From assembly GCA_019914995.1 (NCBI GenBank), contig CM034130.1, positions 2,728,001 to 2,792,000 of the forward strand: DNA of 64,000 nt. Direction: 5' to 3'. Numbering within the stretch: position 1 is the first letter of the stretch; each line of letters starts with the position of its first letter. Made by a program: the position numbers and the translations under genes. The notes under the pieces are model-generated. The model saw nothing but the letters and a program-made list of their open reading frames with translations, did not search any database and had not been told where the DNA came from. The stretch comes from Acanthochlamys bracteata. Taxonomy: Eukaryota > Streptophyta > Magnoliopsida > Pandanales > Velloziaceae. Positions 22,347 through 33,300 of this stretch are shown in pieces.

Positions 22347-25300
22347 TCATGACTTCATGAGTTGAAAAGTTCTTGGAATTGGAGGAGTTTCAACATCTGC
22401 AATCTTCTCCAATACTTGAACAACTTGTACCATCGTCGGCCGATCGCTTTCATCGTCTTGGATGCACCAGCATGCCACCAGACATGCTCTTTCAACTTTT
22501 TCCATATCTGCTTTGCCCTCCAGTCTCTTATCCAACAACGGAAAAGCATCTCTTATATGATAGTAAAATGAACTGTTATTGTCGTCACAGTCAGAATTCC
22601 TCTTCCCTTATATGATCTCAAAAAGCATAAGCCCATAGCTATAAACATCAGTTTTGGCAGTGATTGCCATGCCTGATATCTATTCTGGTGCCAGGTAACC
22701 AAAAGTACCGCGCAATGTGGTCAAGACCCTGCTGAAATCCCTACCCATGAGTTTTGCTAGCCCAAAATCTGCAACCTTTTGTTAGAAATTGTAAAGCCAA
22801 TATGTAAATTAGTGGTTCATTAGAATGCGATAAGTTAAATGTGCATTCATATTGTAATGCCAAAGATCAAGGAAGACGAATCATCACCCAAAAAGTTGGA
22901 AAGCCAACGGTAAAGGATTTTGAAGCATCTTTTGGAAGATGGAAGACCAAAAGACTTAGACAATTAATGGGAAGATGAAAGGACAACCGTTTGGAAGTTT
23001 AAGAGTCTCCTTTAGGCATTATATGTATGAATAAGAGGCATTTGTTTGGAAGAGAAAACAAGATAGAAATAAGAAAGAATCATTCTTACATCAAGTGTAA
23101 GAGATATAAACAAAGCATTCTAGTGAGAGTTCTCACTTTAAGTGTAACACAAGATTTTGTAATTGCTTTGGTTTAATGATTTCCTTGAAGGCTAGTTTGT
23201 CTTCCCGTGGGGTTTTTTTCGTTTTCTCCATGTAAATCTCTTGTCTTTGTGATTGTCTTACTCTTGTCTCAATTCTCGTATTGCTTAAGTAAGATCTTTG
23301 AGTGTGTTTGATATTTTCGCTGGGTCTATCGACAACTGAACACACTCGTTATTTTCATCAAGTGGTATCAGAGTCATTTGTTTGTTGCAGTGACAAGCAA
23401 GTACGAGATTAAAAAAAAAATACAAGACTATGACAAGTAAGGTTGGAGGTGCGAATCCCTTGAATGTCCATTGTGTGACGTACTGATGATGGTGAGGCTC
23501 TAGTAGGAGAGACAATAGTTGCTCCATGTGACAGATTTTGAAGTTGCTGCAGTCAGTTCCATCAAATTTATGACAAATGATGGAAGGGGATGCATCATCA
23601 GTAAGGTATGTTCTATTTTTTGTCTTACGAAAAATTTGTTATCTGTAGGATAATTGGATGACTTGGACTGCAAGATTCGTGGTGGAGGCGAGATCATTGA
23701 GGTCATCAAGGACGGGTTAGAAAAACTGAAGGTTAAAATGATCGACTCAAATCTTCATAAGGTGCGTGTGGTGACAAGGTGCAGAAGATGCTTGTATTGC
23801 ATCGGACAATATTGAGGATATCACGCAAATGTGGCACCTGAAATTTGGGCACATCTCGGGGCGTGATTTGAAGATCCTCAACAATCGGAAGTTTCTAACA
23901 GAACTGTCCGAGGTAAAGTTGTCATTCTGCGATGAGTGTATCACCGTTGAGCAGTACTGTGAAAGATTTAAAGATCATTTTCAGTTTAAAGACAATCTCG
24001 ATTTGTTTCACTCGGATTGGAAAACTTATATGTTTCTAATCCGAAGGAAGTCAGATATTTTTTGGGGTATTCAAATTCTTTATAATCCGGGCGGAATTTA
24101 ATTCAGCAGCAGGATTAAGTTCGGAAGATGTCTATGACATGCTGAAGATGTTTGGGGTATTACCTATGAGATCCCACTGTCCATACGGTTATCTTCAGCA
24201 GGGATGTCATCTTTGCGGAAGACGAATTACAAAGAGTGACTGAAGGCGATGATGTAAGGGAGAAGGAGGCATCACTCCCAGCGGTGACTACATCGATACT
24301 AGAAGAGAATGATGGGAAATACAATCCTAATCTGGAGTCTGAACCAGCTGATGAGCACATGGAAGAGGATGGAGTCCCTAGGCCTACATCCCTTAGGTGT
24401 TCGACTCGTAAGAGAAACACACCTGAGAGGTATGAGGATTATTTTATGAAATTATCTCAATCTGTATATTGATTATTCACAGAAGAAGGAGAGTCATTTT
24501 CTCTCAAATAAACACTGGAGAGTCCAGATGCGTCTATGTGGATGGAAGCTATGCAGGAAGAGCTTGAGTCACTTCATAAAAATAGAACATGAGAGCTGGT
24601 CCCTCTGCCACAAAGTCGTAATGCTATTGGGAATAAATGAATCTACAAGATCAAGCGAGACGGGAATGATCAAATAAGACGGTATTGTGCTCGGCTGGAG
24701 GTGAATGGCTATGCCCAGAAGAAAGGGATCGACTTTGATAAGATCTTCTCTCCAGTGGTACGTTTTAATGTGGTCTTAGCGCTGTGTGCATCATCAGTTC
24801 TCTATCTTGAAAAGCTTAATGTCAAACAATATTTTTGCACGGGGAGCTTGAAGAGGAGAAATATATGGTCCAGCCAGAAGGCTTTGCCGTGAAAGACAGA
24901 GAGGATCTGGTTTGTCGATTGGCCAAATCTCTTTATGAGCTTAAGCAAGTACTATGATATTGGTATAAGAGATTTGACTCTTGTATCGGGAGTCTTGAAT
25001 ACAGCAAGCTGGTCTCAAATTCTTGTATGTACATCAAGAGATTTAAGGGAAGTGAGTTTGTCATCTTGCTGCTGTATATGGATGATATGCTTGTGGCAGG
25101 TCCAAGCATGGATCGCATCCAATAGTTGAAGGCTCAAATGGCTAGTGAATTCGATACCAAGAACTTGGGACCGGCAAACAGAATCCTGGGGATGCAGATA
25201 TGGCGAGATAGAGGCAATAGAGAGATTCAGCTGTCTCAGACTAGTTATCTGAGTAAAGTATTGGAATGGTTCAACATGTATGTGGTAAGTCGATGTCTAC

Positions 25301-28300
25301 CCCACTCTCTATTAGTCTTAAACTATTCTCTTTGTTATCCCCTAGCTAGAAGTAAGAGAGGATAGAGATGTCTCGTGTACCATATGTATCAGCAGTGAGA
25401 AGCCTAATGTATACCATGATTTGCACTCGGCCTGACATTACATATGCAGTGGGAGTGATAAGTAGATTCATGGCATGTCCTGGCATTGAGCATTGGAAGG
25501 CGATAAAAAGAATCCTTCTGTATGTGAAAAGAACTTTGAATGCTGCATTGTGTTACAAAAGATCTAGGTCTATTGTCAAAGGGTTTATTGATATAGACTA
25601 TGCATGTGATTTGGATATGATATTTTTTTTTTCAGTGTGAGCATTGATACGCTCAAGATTTCTACCAAAGAAAATCATGCGGATGCCTTAACTGAGGCGG
25701 TAACCCTTGACATATTTTTTATGTTGTAGATTTCTATATAGAAGCATAATGGGGAACAGTATTGGATGTGACCATTGTCACAAAAAAGTCGAAAGAAAAT
25801 CACTTCGAGATAGCAATGTAATCGGGAGAAAATAGGCAACGGTATGAGGTAAAGGAAGTCAGCTAACATGCGTGCTAGCCATGCTCCTCTCAATCGTATC
25901 TATTTTCAGTGTCATCGAATTTTGACACTTATGTATCGATTTCTTGTTATTATTGAATTGCAATTTACAAAGTGTCTTTAAGTGAAAGATTTGTTAGAAA
26001 TTATAAAGCCACTATGTAAATTAGTGGTTCATTAGAATGCAACAAGTTAAATGTGCATTCATATTGGAATGCCAAATATCAAGAAAGACGAATCATCACC
26101 CAAGAAATTGGAAAGCCAACGGTAAAGAACTTTGAAGCATCTTTTGAAAAATGGAAGACCAAAAGACTTAGACAATTAGTAGGAAAATGAAAGGACAATC
26201 GTTTGGAAGTTCAAGAGTCTCCTTTAGGCATTATATATATGAATGAGAGGTATTTGTTTGGAAGAGAGAACAAAATAGAAATAAGAAATGATCATTCTCA
26301 CATCAAGTGTGAGAGATATAAACAAAACATTTTAGTGAGAGTTCCCACTTAAAGTGTAACACAAGAGTTTGTAATTACTTTGATTTAGTGATTTCTTTGA
26401 AGACTAGTTTGCCTTCCCGTGGGGTTTTTTTCATTTTTTTCCACGTAAATCTCTTGTCTTTGTGATTGTCTTGCTCTTATCTCAATTCTCGTATTGCTTA
26501 AGTAAGATCTTTGAGTGTGTTTTATATTTCCGCTGTGTCTATCGACAACCGAACACACTCGCTATTTCCATCACCTTTGCATTAAATGAGGAGTCTAGCA
26601 GGATGTTTTCAGGCTTGATGTCACAGTGTATGATTCGGTCCCTGCATTCCTCATGAAGATAAGCCAATCCTCTTGCAGTGCCGAGAGCAATCTTATACCT
26701 TGTGTTCCAATCCATGACAGCATTCTTGTTATGAAACAATTGGTGATGGAGAGAACCATTTGGAACATATTCGTATACTAGCAACCTTTTGTTTCCTTCA
26801 GAGCAGAAACCGCGGAGGCGGACAAGGTTGATGTGTTGGGCTGTGCCGACTGTGCTAACCTCAGCCCGGAACTGCTTCTCACCTTGGTCGAAACCTTCAA
26901 GCTTCTTCACTGCAACGGGCACTGGAGATGAATCAGGTAATTTCAACTCCCCTTTGAACACTGAGCCAAACCCTCCTTTGCCAAACATGTTTGAGCTCTC
27001 CATAGCTGTACAGTACCAAGTTCTCTTTTATGGCCTTTGACATCAAGCTTCTGCGTATTCGTTGTATCCAAATGATGAAAAGGCAAATAGTGCTTGAGCA
27101 AATTAGTACAGCCACTGAGCTAATAGCAACGACCAGAGTAGTGATTCTTGCCTTTTTATGCTTAGAATAACTTGCTAAATCATAAGCAGATATTCGTATA
27201 TAGATGGCGTTACCGGTTCCGTCATTATATTGTTGAAGGTTATAAAGATCTCCATACCATAACATGCAAGTACTATTGTAGGAATAAGCGTTGCATGAGC
27301 AATTTCTCAGACAAGCCGACTTGCATCTGCTAGCATTGGGCAATGTTAGTGTATGAAGATTGATATCGGGCAACCTCATATCGTTCATCTGAAAGAACAC
27401 GTCTGTAGAGGCGGTTGTGTTGGTGTGACATTGCAAGATAGTGTCCCTCTTGCAACCGAAGCTTTGGTCACCAAGACTCCAGTAGTTTGGTGATGCTGGG
27501 CTAAAACTCCTAGTGTCATGAACGTCAGAGTTAGTTGTCAATAAAGGTAGGATTCAACAACTCCTATATCTAGTGTTACTTCTATTGAGATTAAAAACGA
27601 ATTGTCTTAATTTCCTTCGCAGGGAAAATCTTAATGGCCCTTGTACCTGATGCAATTGCATGGCGGCGACTCCCCCTCATTACAGATTCCAAATGGGCCG
27701 CAGCGGCCGTACACGGCGCACTGGTTCTTTGGAGCTGTGTAGGTGACAGCCCACTTGCTTCCGTCATTCGGCATCAACATCTGCGTCAGATAAACCCCGG
27801 AACTGTGCAAAACGCTTTCGATTGTAACATCAGTTGAGTAAGTGAAGTAGCTCTCATTCGCATTGTCGACATATGTAAAATTAATCACGCCAACTTGAGC
27901 AGGGACTCCAAGCATCATCTCTGGCATATTGCTGAATGCTTTGCCTGTCCACAATCCCGTGGTCCAGTAGGCTTTCGACGATCGCCACTTTAAAAAGAAC
28001 TGGCTCGTCCCGTTCGGATCAATTGAGAAAGAAAACGGCCCGGGTGATGGATCGTCGCTGGTATTCCATGAAGTCAGCTGCTCTACATGCTTGGTTAGTT
28101 TGTTCTTTCCCATCTTTACTCCGGGCAACAAAAGATGCGTTGGGTGGTCGAAGCTTTGCCATATCACACTACCGTCATCATTGATCAGAAGAAGATTTCC
28201 GGTGTCTCTTAGTATTACAGCAGTAGTATTGGGTTTGGATATTGAACGTATATTGGTGGACCATATCAAGGTTTTGGACTGTGAAACAAGAAGAACTAGA

Positions 28301-28614
28301 TTGCCGTCGTCGGAGATTTTGAACTCAATTGCTTTTGAATCGGAAAGTGGTGTTTCTCTGTTGGCGATCCGTACTACAGTGAACTGGGTTTTGGGGAGAT
28401 TGTTGAACCAACTACAGAGGTAGTACCTGGACGAGTTACCTGGTTGGAAGAAGCCAAAAGCAAAGGTCCCATTGGCGGAGACCAGAGTATTGTCGCCAGA
28501 GAGGGATTGGTTATATCTTAAAGTATCTAAATACCCTGAGGCAACTGCAGCGTGAGAATAGGTGCTAAGATAGTTTAGAGCTAAGAAGAGCATGAAGCTG
28601 GTTTTTGCCGACAT
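22347..28614 (-). pseudogene. S-domain receptor kinase pseudogene, copy D, split by a Copia-type element
   Basis: Exon 1 (28,614-27,647, MSAKTSFMLFLALN...CNCIR) is open and like that of B, C and E. The intron donor is at 27,646 and the acceptor before 27,509. Exon 2 is broken. About 23 bp are missing just before the glycine loop (near 26,983), shifting the frame. A 3.8-kb Copia-type element (22,780-26,573) interrupts the kinase right after the [12 protein letters not shown] region. A further deletion of roughly 28 bp lies near 22,553, in the part that matches YYPLYAARKLQERD of copy E. The C-terminal piece (22,347-22,538) still reads LDKRLEGKADMEKVERACLVACWCIQDDE. Its promoter carries two MITEs. 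No full kinase can be made. The host gene had the same layout as copies B, C and E. Confidence 0.9.
22780..26573 (+). mobile_element. Copia-type LTR retrotransposon, broken, inside copy D
   Basis: Complete ends: 5' LTR 22,780-23,360 and 3' LTR 25,992-26,573 (about 580 bp each, TGTTAGAAAT...CATCA), flanked by the 5-bp duplication CCTTT (22,775-22,779 and 26,574-26,578). The primer site next to the 5' LTR is of the initiator-Met type (TGGTATCAGAG). Recognisable parts in order: GAG-pre-integrase-like (about 23,830-23,950), reverse transcriptase pieces (about 24,700-25,290) and an RNase H-proximal part (about 25,368-25,610, with CTRPDITYAVGVISRF). This order is Copia; the lineage may be Tork-like, low confidence. 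The interior is short for the family and broken in several places. By hand the LTRs differ at about 50 of 580 sites, roughly 8-9 percent. At 1.3e-8 per site per year that suggests some 3-4 million years. Confidence 0.9.
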
Positions 28615-28722
28615 TCTTGGTTTCTTGATAAGAAAATGTTCTAGTTTGTAGCTAGCTACTCGAGAAGGAAACATAATATAATAGTTTTGTTGAATGTTTG
28701 GGTGGTAATGTTTTCAATTTTT
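28615..28722 (-). promoter_or_regulatory. 5' leader of pseudogene D
   Basis: Shares the leader motif GTAGCTAGCTACT with copies B, C and E directly upstream of the ATG. No TATA box is visible at the place where copies B and C have one. Confidence 0.4.
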
Positions 28723-29020
28723 GAGCGTATTATAAATATTCGTAATTTTATTTTTTTTTCAAATTTTAAATTCTGAATAATTAATATGTTTTAATTATAT
28801 AAAAAATTTTAGAATTTTATTTTTATATATAAAATTTTAGTTTTAACTTGCTTATTTATATACTTTTAATATAATATATTTTAATTTTTAATAAATTTTT
28901 AAAATCTATTGAAATATAAATACTAAACTTTATTTTTATTTTATTTTTCAAAAAATTTTATTTTTTATTTTTTATTTTTTATTTTTATAAAATTCAGATT
29001 ACGATTATTTAAAATACGTT
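28723..29020. mobile_element. MITE in the promoter of pseudogene D
   Basis: The ends GAGCGTATTATAAATATTCGTAAT and ATTACGATTATTTAAAATACGTT are imperfect inverted repeats, related to the elements at 4088 and 48,667. It sits where copies B and C carry the TATA box and leader, judged from the flanking GTTTTTTGTCAAA shared with their promoters. Confidence 0.55.
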
Positions 29021-29071
29021 TTTTGTCAAACCGTAATAGCATCGCTGTGATTGCGCTTGCCTAGTGCATTT

Positions 29072-29316
29072 GGCCGTGTTTATCTAGTCTTGAAAGTAGA
29101 TGAAGTAAAATTTTTAAATAGTAGATTTAAAAAATTAAATTAAAAATTAAAAATATTTAATAAAAATTAATTTTTTATATTAATTTTATATTAATAGTAA
29201 ATTTTAAAATTAAATTTAAAAAAATTTGATAAAAAATTATTTTAAATTTTTTGTTAATTTTATATTAAAAATAAGTTTAAAAAATATTAAATTTAAAGTA
29301 TTGATAAACACGCTCC
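29072..29316. mobile_element. MITE, GGCCGTGTTTATC / GATAAACACGCTCC ends
   Basis: Inverted terminal sequences flank an AT-rich core. The promoter of copy C shows the unbroken site (around 20,070-20,100, GCTTGCACAGTGGATTAGTGGTTGTTTAG), so this is an insertion specific to unit D. Confidence 0.6.
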
Positions 29317-29660
29317 TAGCGGTTGTTTAGATTCAGTGCATGTTGACATTACGTTTTCACGTGTTTTTACATTTCATCTTAATTTTGTTTTAATAAAACT
29401 TTTACACTATTTTAATTAGTTTTAAAAAATTTAAAATATAATTAATTACACAGTAATATATATATGTAATAATAATAATAACGATAATTTGAAATGATCT
29501 CTGAAGCTGGAGTGAAAAGAAAAAAGAAAAACTTCAAATTTCTAAAGCAAAGACGTCAAATTTCTGTGAAGGCAACAAGGAGAGACTTGAAAATTTTCTA
29601 GTCTCAAACCGCAGAGCGTAAGAAGTCAACCTTCCGTTTTTTTCTGCTCTCCTTTTCTCT
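29317..29660. other. Remaining upstream block of unit D
   Basis: Homologous in part to the upstream blocks of B and C (marker GACTTGAAAATTT and AAGTCAACCTTCCGTTT, W-box core on the minus strand), interrupted by AT-rich sequence. No gene. Confidence 0.45.
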
Positions 29661-29669
29661 GGAGGAATC

Positions 29670-30165
29670 GCATCAATATATGGCACCAAGCTCTGGGCAC
29701 CACGTACATATCACCAGAACAATGCACAACAGTTTCTGGACTAAGGTGCTGCTTGAAATTGCTTTCATCTATTTTTTTATTATAAATTTTTTATAATATT
29801 TCATCTAATTTTTTTATAATATTTCATCTAATTTTAAAAAATTATTACTATTTATTTTTATCATTACTTTTAAATAAAAAATATAGTATATATATATATA
29901 TTTTTTATATTTAATAATTTTTACATAGAATTTTTTTTTTCAAAAACACTTCAAATAGTCACTACTACGGTCGCCAATATAGTTCTAATTTTTGACATGT
30001 TATTCACGCCGAGATAAGCAAGCAATTTCAGGCACATTACTAAACGTTCCATAACTCAGTAGTCCAGTAGACTTTTCGGTATTGCCACTGTAAAATGAAC
30101 TGGATTGATCGTTACTTTTGTTGATTGAATGAATGGTGCTCGTTTAGATTTAGATGAACTATGCA
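29670..30165 (-). pseudogene. S-domain fragment of the second subtype, upstream of copy D
   Basis: Pieces at about 29,675-29,760 and about 30,010-30,150 match the same S-locus segments as the fragments upstream of B and C, with AT-rich DNA between. The frame at 30,056-30,340 on the minus strand is this remnant running into flank sequence. Confidence 0.6.
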
Positions 30166-30382
30166 ATAAAGATAGATGGACAAGTGGAATTGTGAAAGTT
30201 TTAGAAGTCTTTAAAGACGAACTTTGGTTTGCCGCAGAGTCTAAGTAAGTGCAAAGCTGGCGGCAGTTTGACAAATGAGAAGGAATAGGTAAGACAATCG
30301 AAGCTGATATATCGAAGAAAAGAACAGGTTGCGAGTGCAACGGTCTCGGCTGGTAAGCTAAATTGCATTAGTTAATCATAAG
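30166..30382. other. Shared flank cut by the large Copia-type element
   Basis: Carries the unit marker AAAGCTGGCGGCAG and ends AATCATAAG at 30,382, where the large element begins. In unit C/D this flank continues directly into CCATTCCTGTG, now found at 42,845 on the far side of the element. Confidence 0.6.
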
Positions 30383-33300
30383 TGTTGTTCAAGCCTGTAC
30401 AACTAACTTAAAAAAAAAGAAATAAATTGAATTAGTAATTAAAAAATTTAATACAATATTTTTAATTAATTAGAGTTTAATTTTTTATAAAATAACAGCA
30501 CTGTAGTCGACTGAACGTTAACAGATTTTCTATTTAATATTTTCTGTTTAATTCAAATGCAAGCAATATAAAAAAATTATTCAACACATAAGTACGCAGG
30601 ATTTATGTGATTCGGCAAATAAATTTGCCTATATCTACGGCCACTCTTCGTCAAGAGTAATTTTCACTATTCTTGTCAAGTTGGTACAATACTAAAATAA
30701 TATGTTTAGCTAAATATTATTGTCTTAACCGGTTACTTTTTTGAGATAAACCACCAACAGTCTACTAGACTACAAGTTTTTTCGACCGTTAACACACAAG
30801 CCTTAGCCAAGGTCTTGTGCAAAATATAGCTTCTTACAAGACTAGCACAATTGAGAAGGTTTAGCCAAATTCTTCTCACCGGATGTGTTTGTTATAACTA
30901 ATTTTAAAACATAAAATCTCTCTCACAAGATTGTATTTAACCTTAGTAAGATAACGAGATGATTATAAGAAATACTGATAGTGTTATCTCAGTAAAACTT
31001 CGGTAGTTGGTGGAGAGTGATAATATATTTTCTCTATATAAGAATTTTATTTTATGTATATCTTTGCTTTGGCTCCATAGTTTCTCTCTCTTATTTTATT
31101 TCTCTCTGCTTCTTCCTCTTATATTCTTCTCTTATTCGGCTGAAGAATTTTCGAATTTCCTAAATGTAGAAAATTTTTCCGTTGTCTCCTCCGTATGCTT
31201 GCTACAGTAATGCCAACTTGCTCTTATATGCCGCAGCCATTCGGATTCATCAAATAGGTTTTCAACGGTTAGATCAACTTGTTCTTAATGGAGGTTAGTA
31301 AAATATCCTTACAACTAGCACTTAAATCTTAATTATTCTGCTAGTATGGTTTGATTTGATCTTTCTTTTGTATCATTAAATAAGCTTGTCGTAATTTATT
31401 CTTCCCGCTTGTGCTTCTCTATTTTTTTTGTAATGTATTTTTCTTCATTATAGTGGCACCCAGTATGAAGATGATGATCTGATCAAGTGATTGGAGTGGC
31501 TCAAGTTCAACTTCAAAATTTTCTTCATAGTTCATCGATCAGTAAGGTGATGTTCCCGTAGAGTATTCATTGGCTTCATGATAACTTCAGCTCACCTTAG
31601 CTTGCTGTGAGCTTTAATGTGTAGGCTTGTAAATGCTAATGATTTGAAATCTGTTATCGCCTTAGTATTCCAGCAAGATCAAGTATAATATATAGTGAAT
31701 GGATGCTTGAATTTTATCTTGTGCATCTTGAAGCTCTTTGTAGAGTATTCTTTTTATCAGCTTTACTATTTAGATTGTTTTGTGTAGCAGTTTCATGTAG
31801 CATGTTATCGTGATGTGTCGTTGTAGCAATATAGTGGATCATGGGTATGTATGCTACTTGTAACTAGATCCATGGTTTTTTTTTGTATAAAAATTGAAAT
31901 TCAATTTCTTAATTCAAATCTTATATGCTGACGGAATAATTCTGATGGCATTTTGGTATTATATTTTTGACCTTCATTTGTTGTAATTTATGCTGTACTT
32001 GAAGTGTATGATAGTGGATTTGAACAATATGTCTCAAATATTAGCTTCAAACGGATGAGAAATCTTAATCAAACTTCTTCTAAAAAATAGGCTTCAATGT
32101 TGTCTGATTTTCTACAATGCATGTTTTTGAATTTTTTTCCAATATTCTATGAATTTTCTGAGCTTCTATAGATCATAATTTGATGAACTCTTTAGTCAAG
32201 ATTGTTGTATGCATGTTGTCATACCTATGGTAAAATTATTATGCTCAAACTGAATTTGCATCACGATTGAATCTGCCTCTGAAATTTGTAAGATGATCAT
32301 TTTCTCTGATCATGATCAACGGCAATCTAATCGGTTGTTATTCGTGAAACTTCTCTATTCTGCTCTGATCGATTTGCTATGTTCTGCTGTTTCAACACTT
32401 AACCGATTTTTTTTTGTGCCCGATGTAAAGTTTCTATAAAATAGCTGGCTGGACTATGACTATTTATTAGAAAGAATTTATGCTTTCAATTTTGGACAGC
32501 TAAGTTTAAACTATTAGTCCACTTAACTCATAAACTATAATTTTTAATATTTGTTATTAATATAAACAAAACCAACTAAGAAAAATGCAGTAATTGTATC
32601 CTAGTCTATCTCGCAAGTGCACGGTTGTCGTCTACCGTATAGCAGATAACGAGTTTGTTCTATAGAGATTGTTGTTAACTCTAATTCAAATTTTTAAGTA
32701 ACAAAAATTGTGTTTGTGAAAGCTAATCAAAAGTGTACGAGAGCTAAGAACGAAAAATAACACACGAATCGAGAGAACAGATATGCAAACAATTAGAGTT
32801 TTAGAATCCACAACTAATGACTCTAATTTAATCTTTAAATAAATATGATAATAGATTATGATGATTGTGAAGACTTTGTATCTAACATCTTGGTCCAGTT
32901 TTTAGGTACAATTTCTAATTATGACTTCAACTTTGGTCCAGTATAAAATCACTTATCGCTAGTGATATTATAACTCCTTGTTTAGAAAATACTAACGATA
33001 CATTAGATCCTGCAAAATTATAAATCATATAGTTGCATTCACTTGGATCTAGTAAATACTAAGTACAATTATTAATCTTGTAATTCGTAAATTATGTTCC
33101 GATTGGTCCTCGTAAACACAATCAATATAATAATTTAGATATTAAACTCAATGTTGATTATGCATGCAAATTTAACATCTAAATATTCTTTCAAACAAGA
33201 ATTAACAACTCACATAAAATCAATAATCCATACGTCACATAATATTCAAGAAATAAATTAAATTTATTAGAGTTTCATCCAAACTTAATTTTAGAGAATT

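Noticed and set aside
30383-32588. Solo LTR interpretation for this block
   Set aside because: Its left flank and the right flank of the LTR ending at 42,840 are contiguous in unit C/D, so it is better read as the second LTR of one large insertion.
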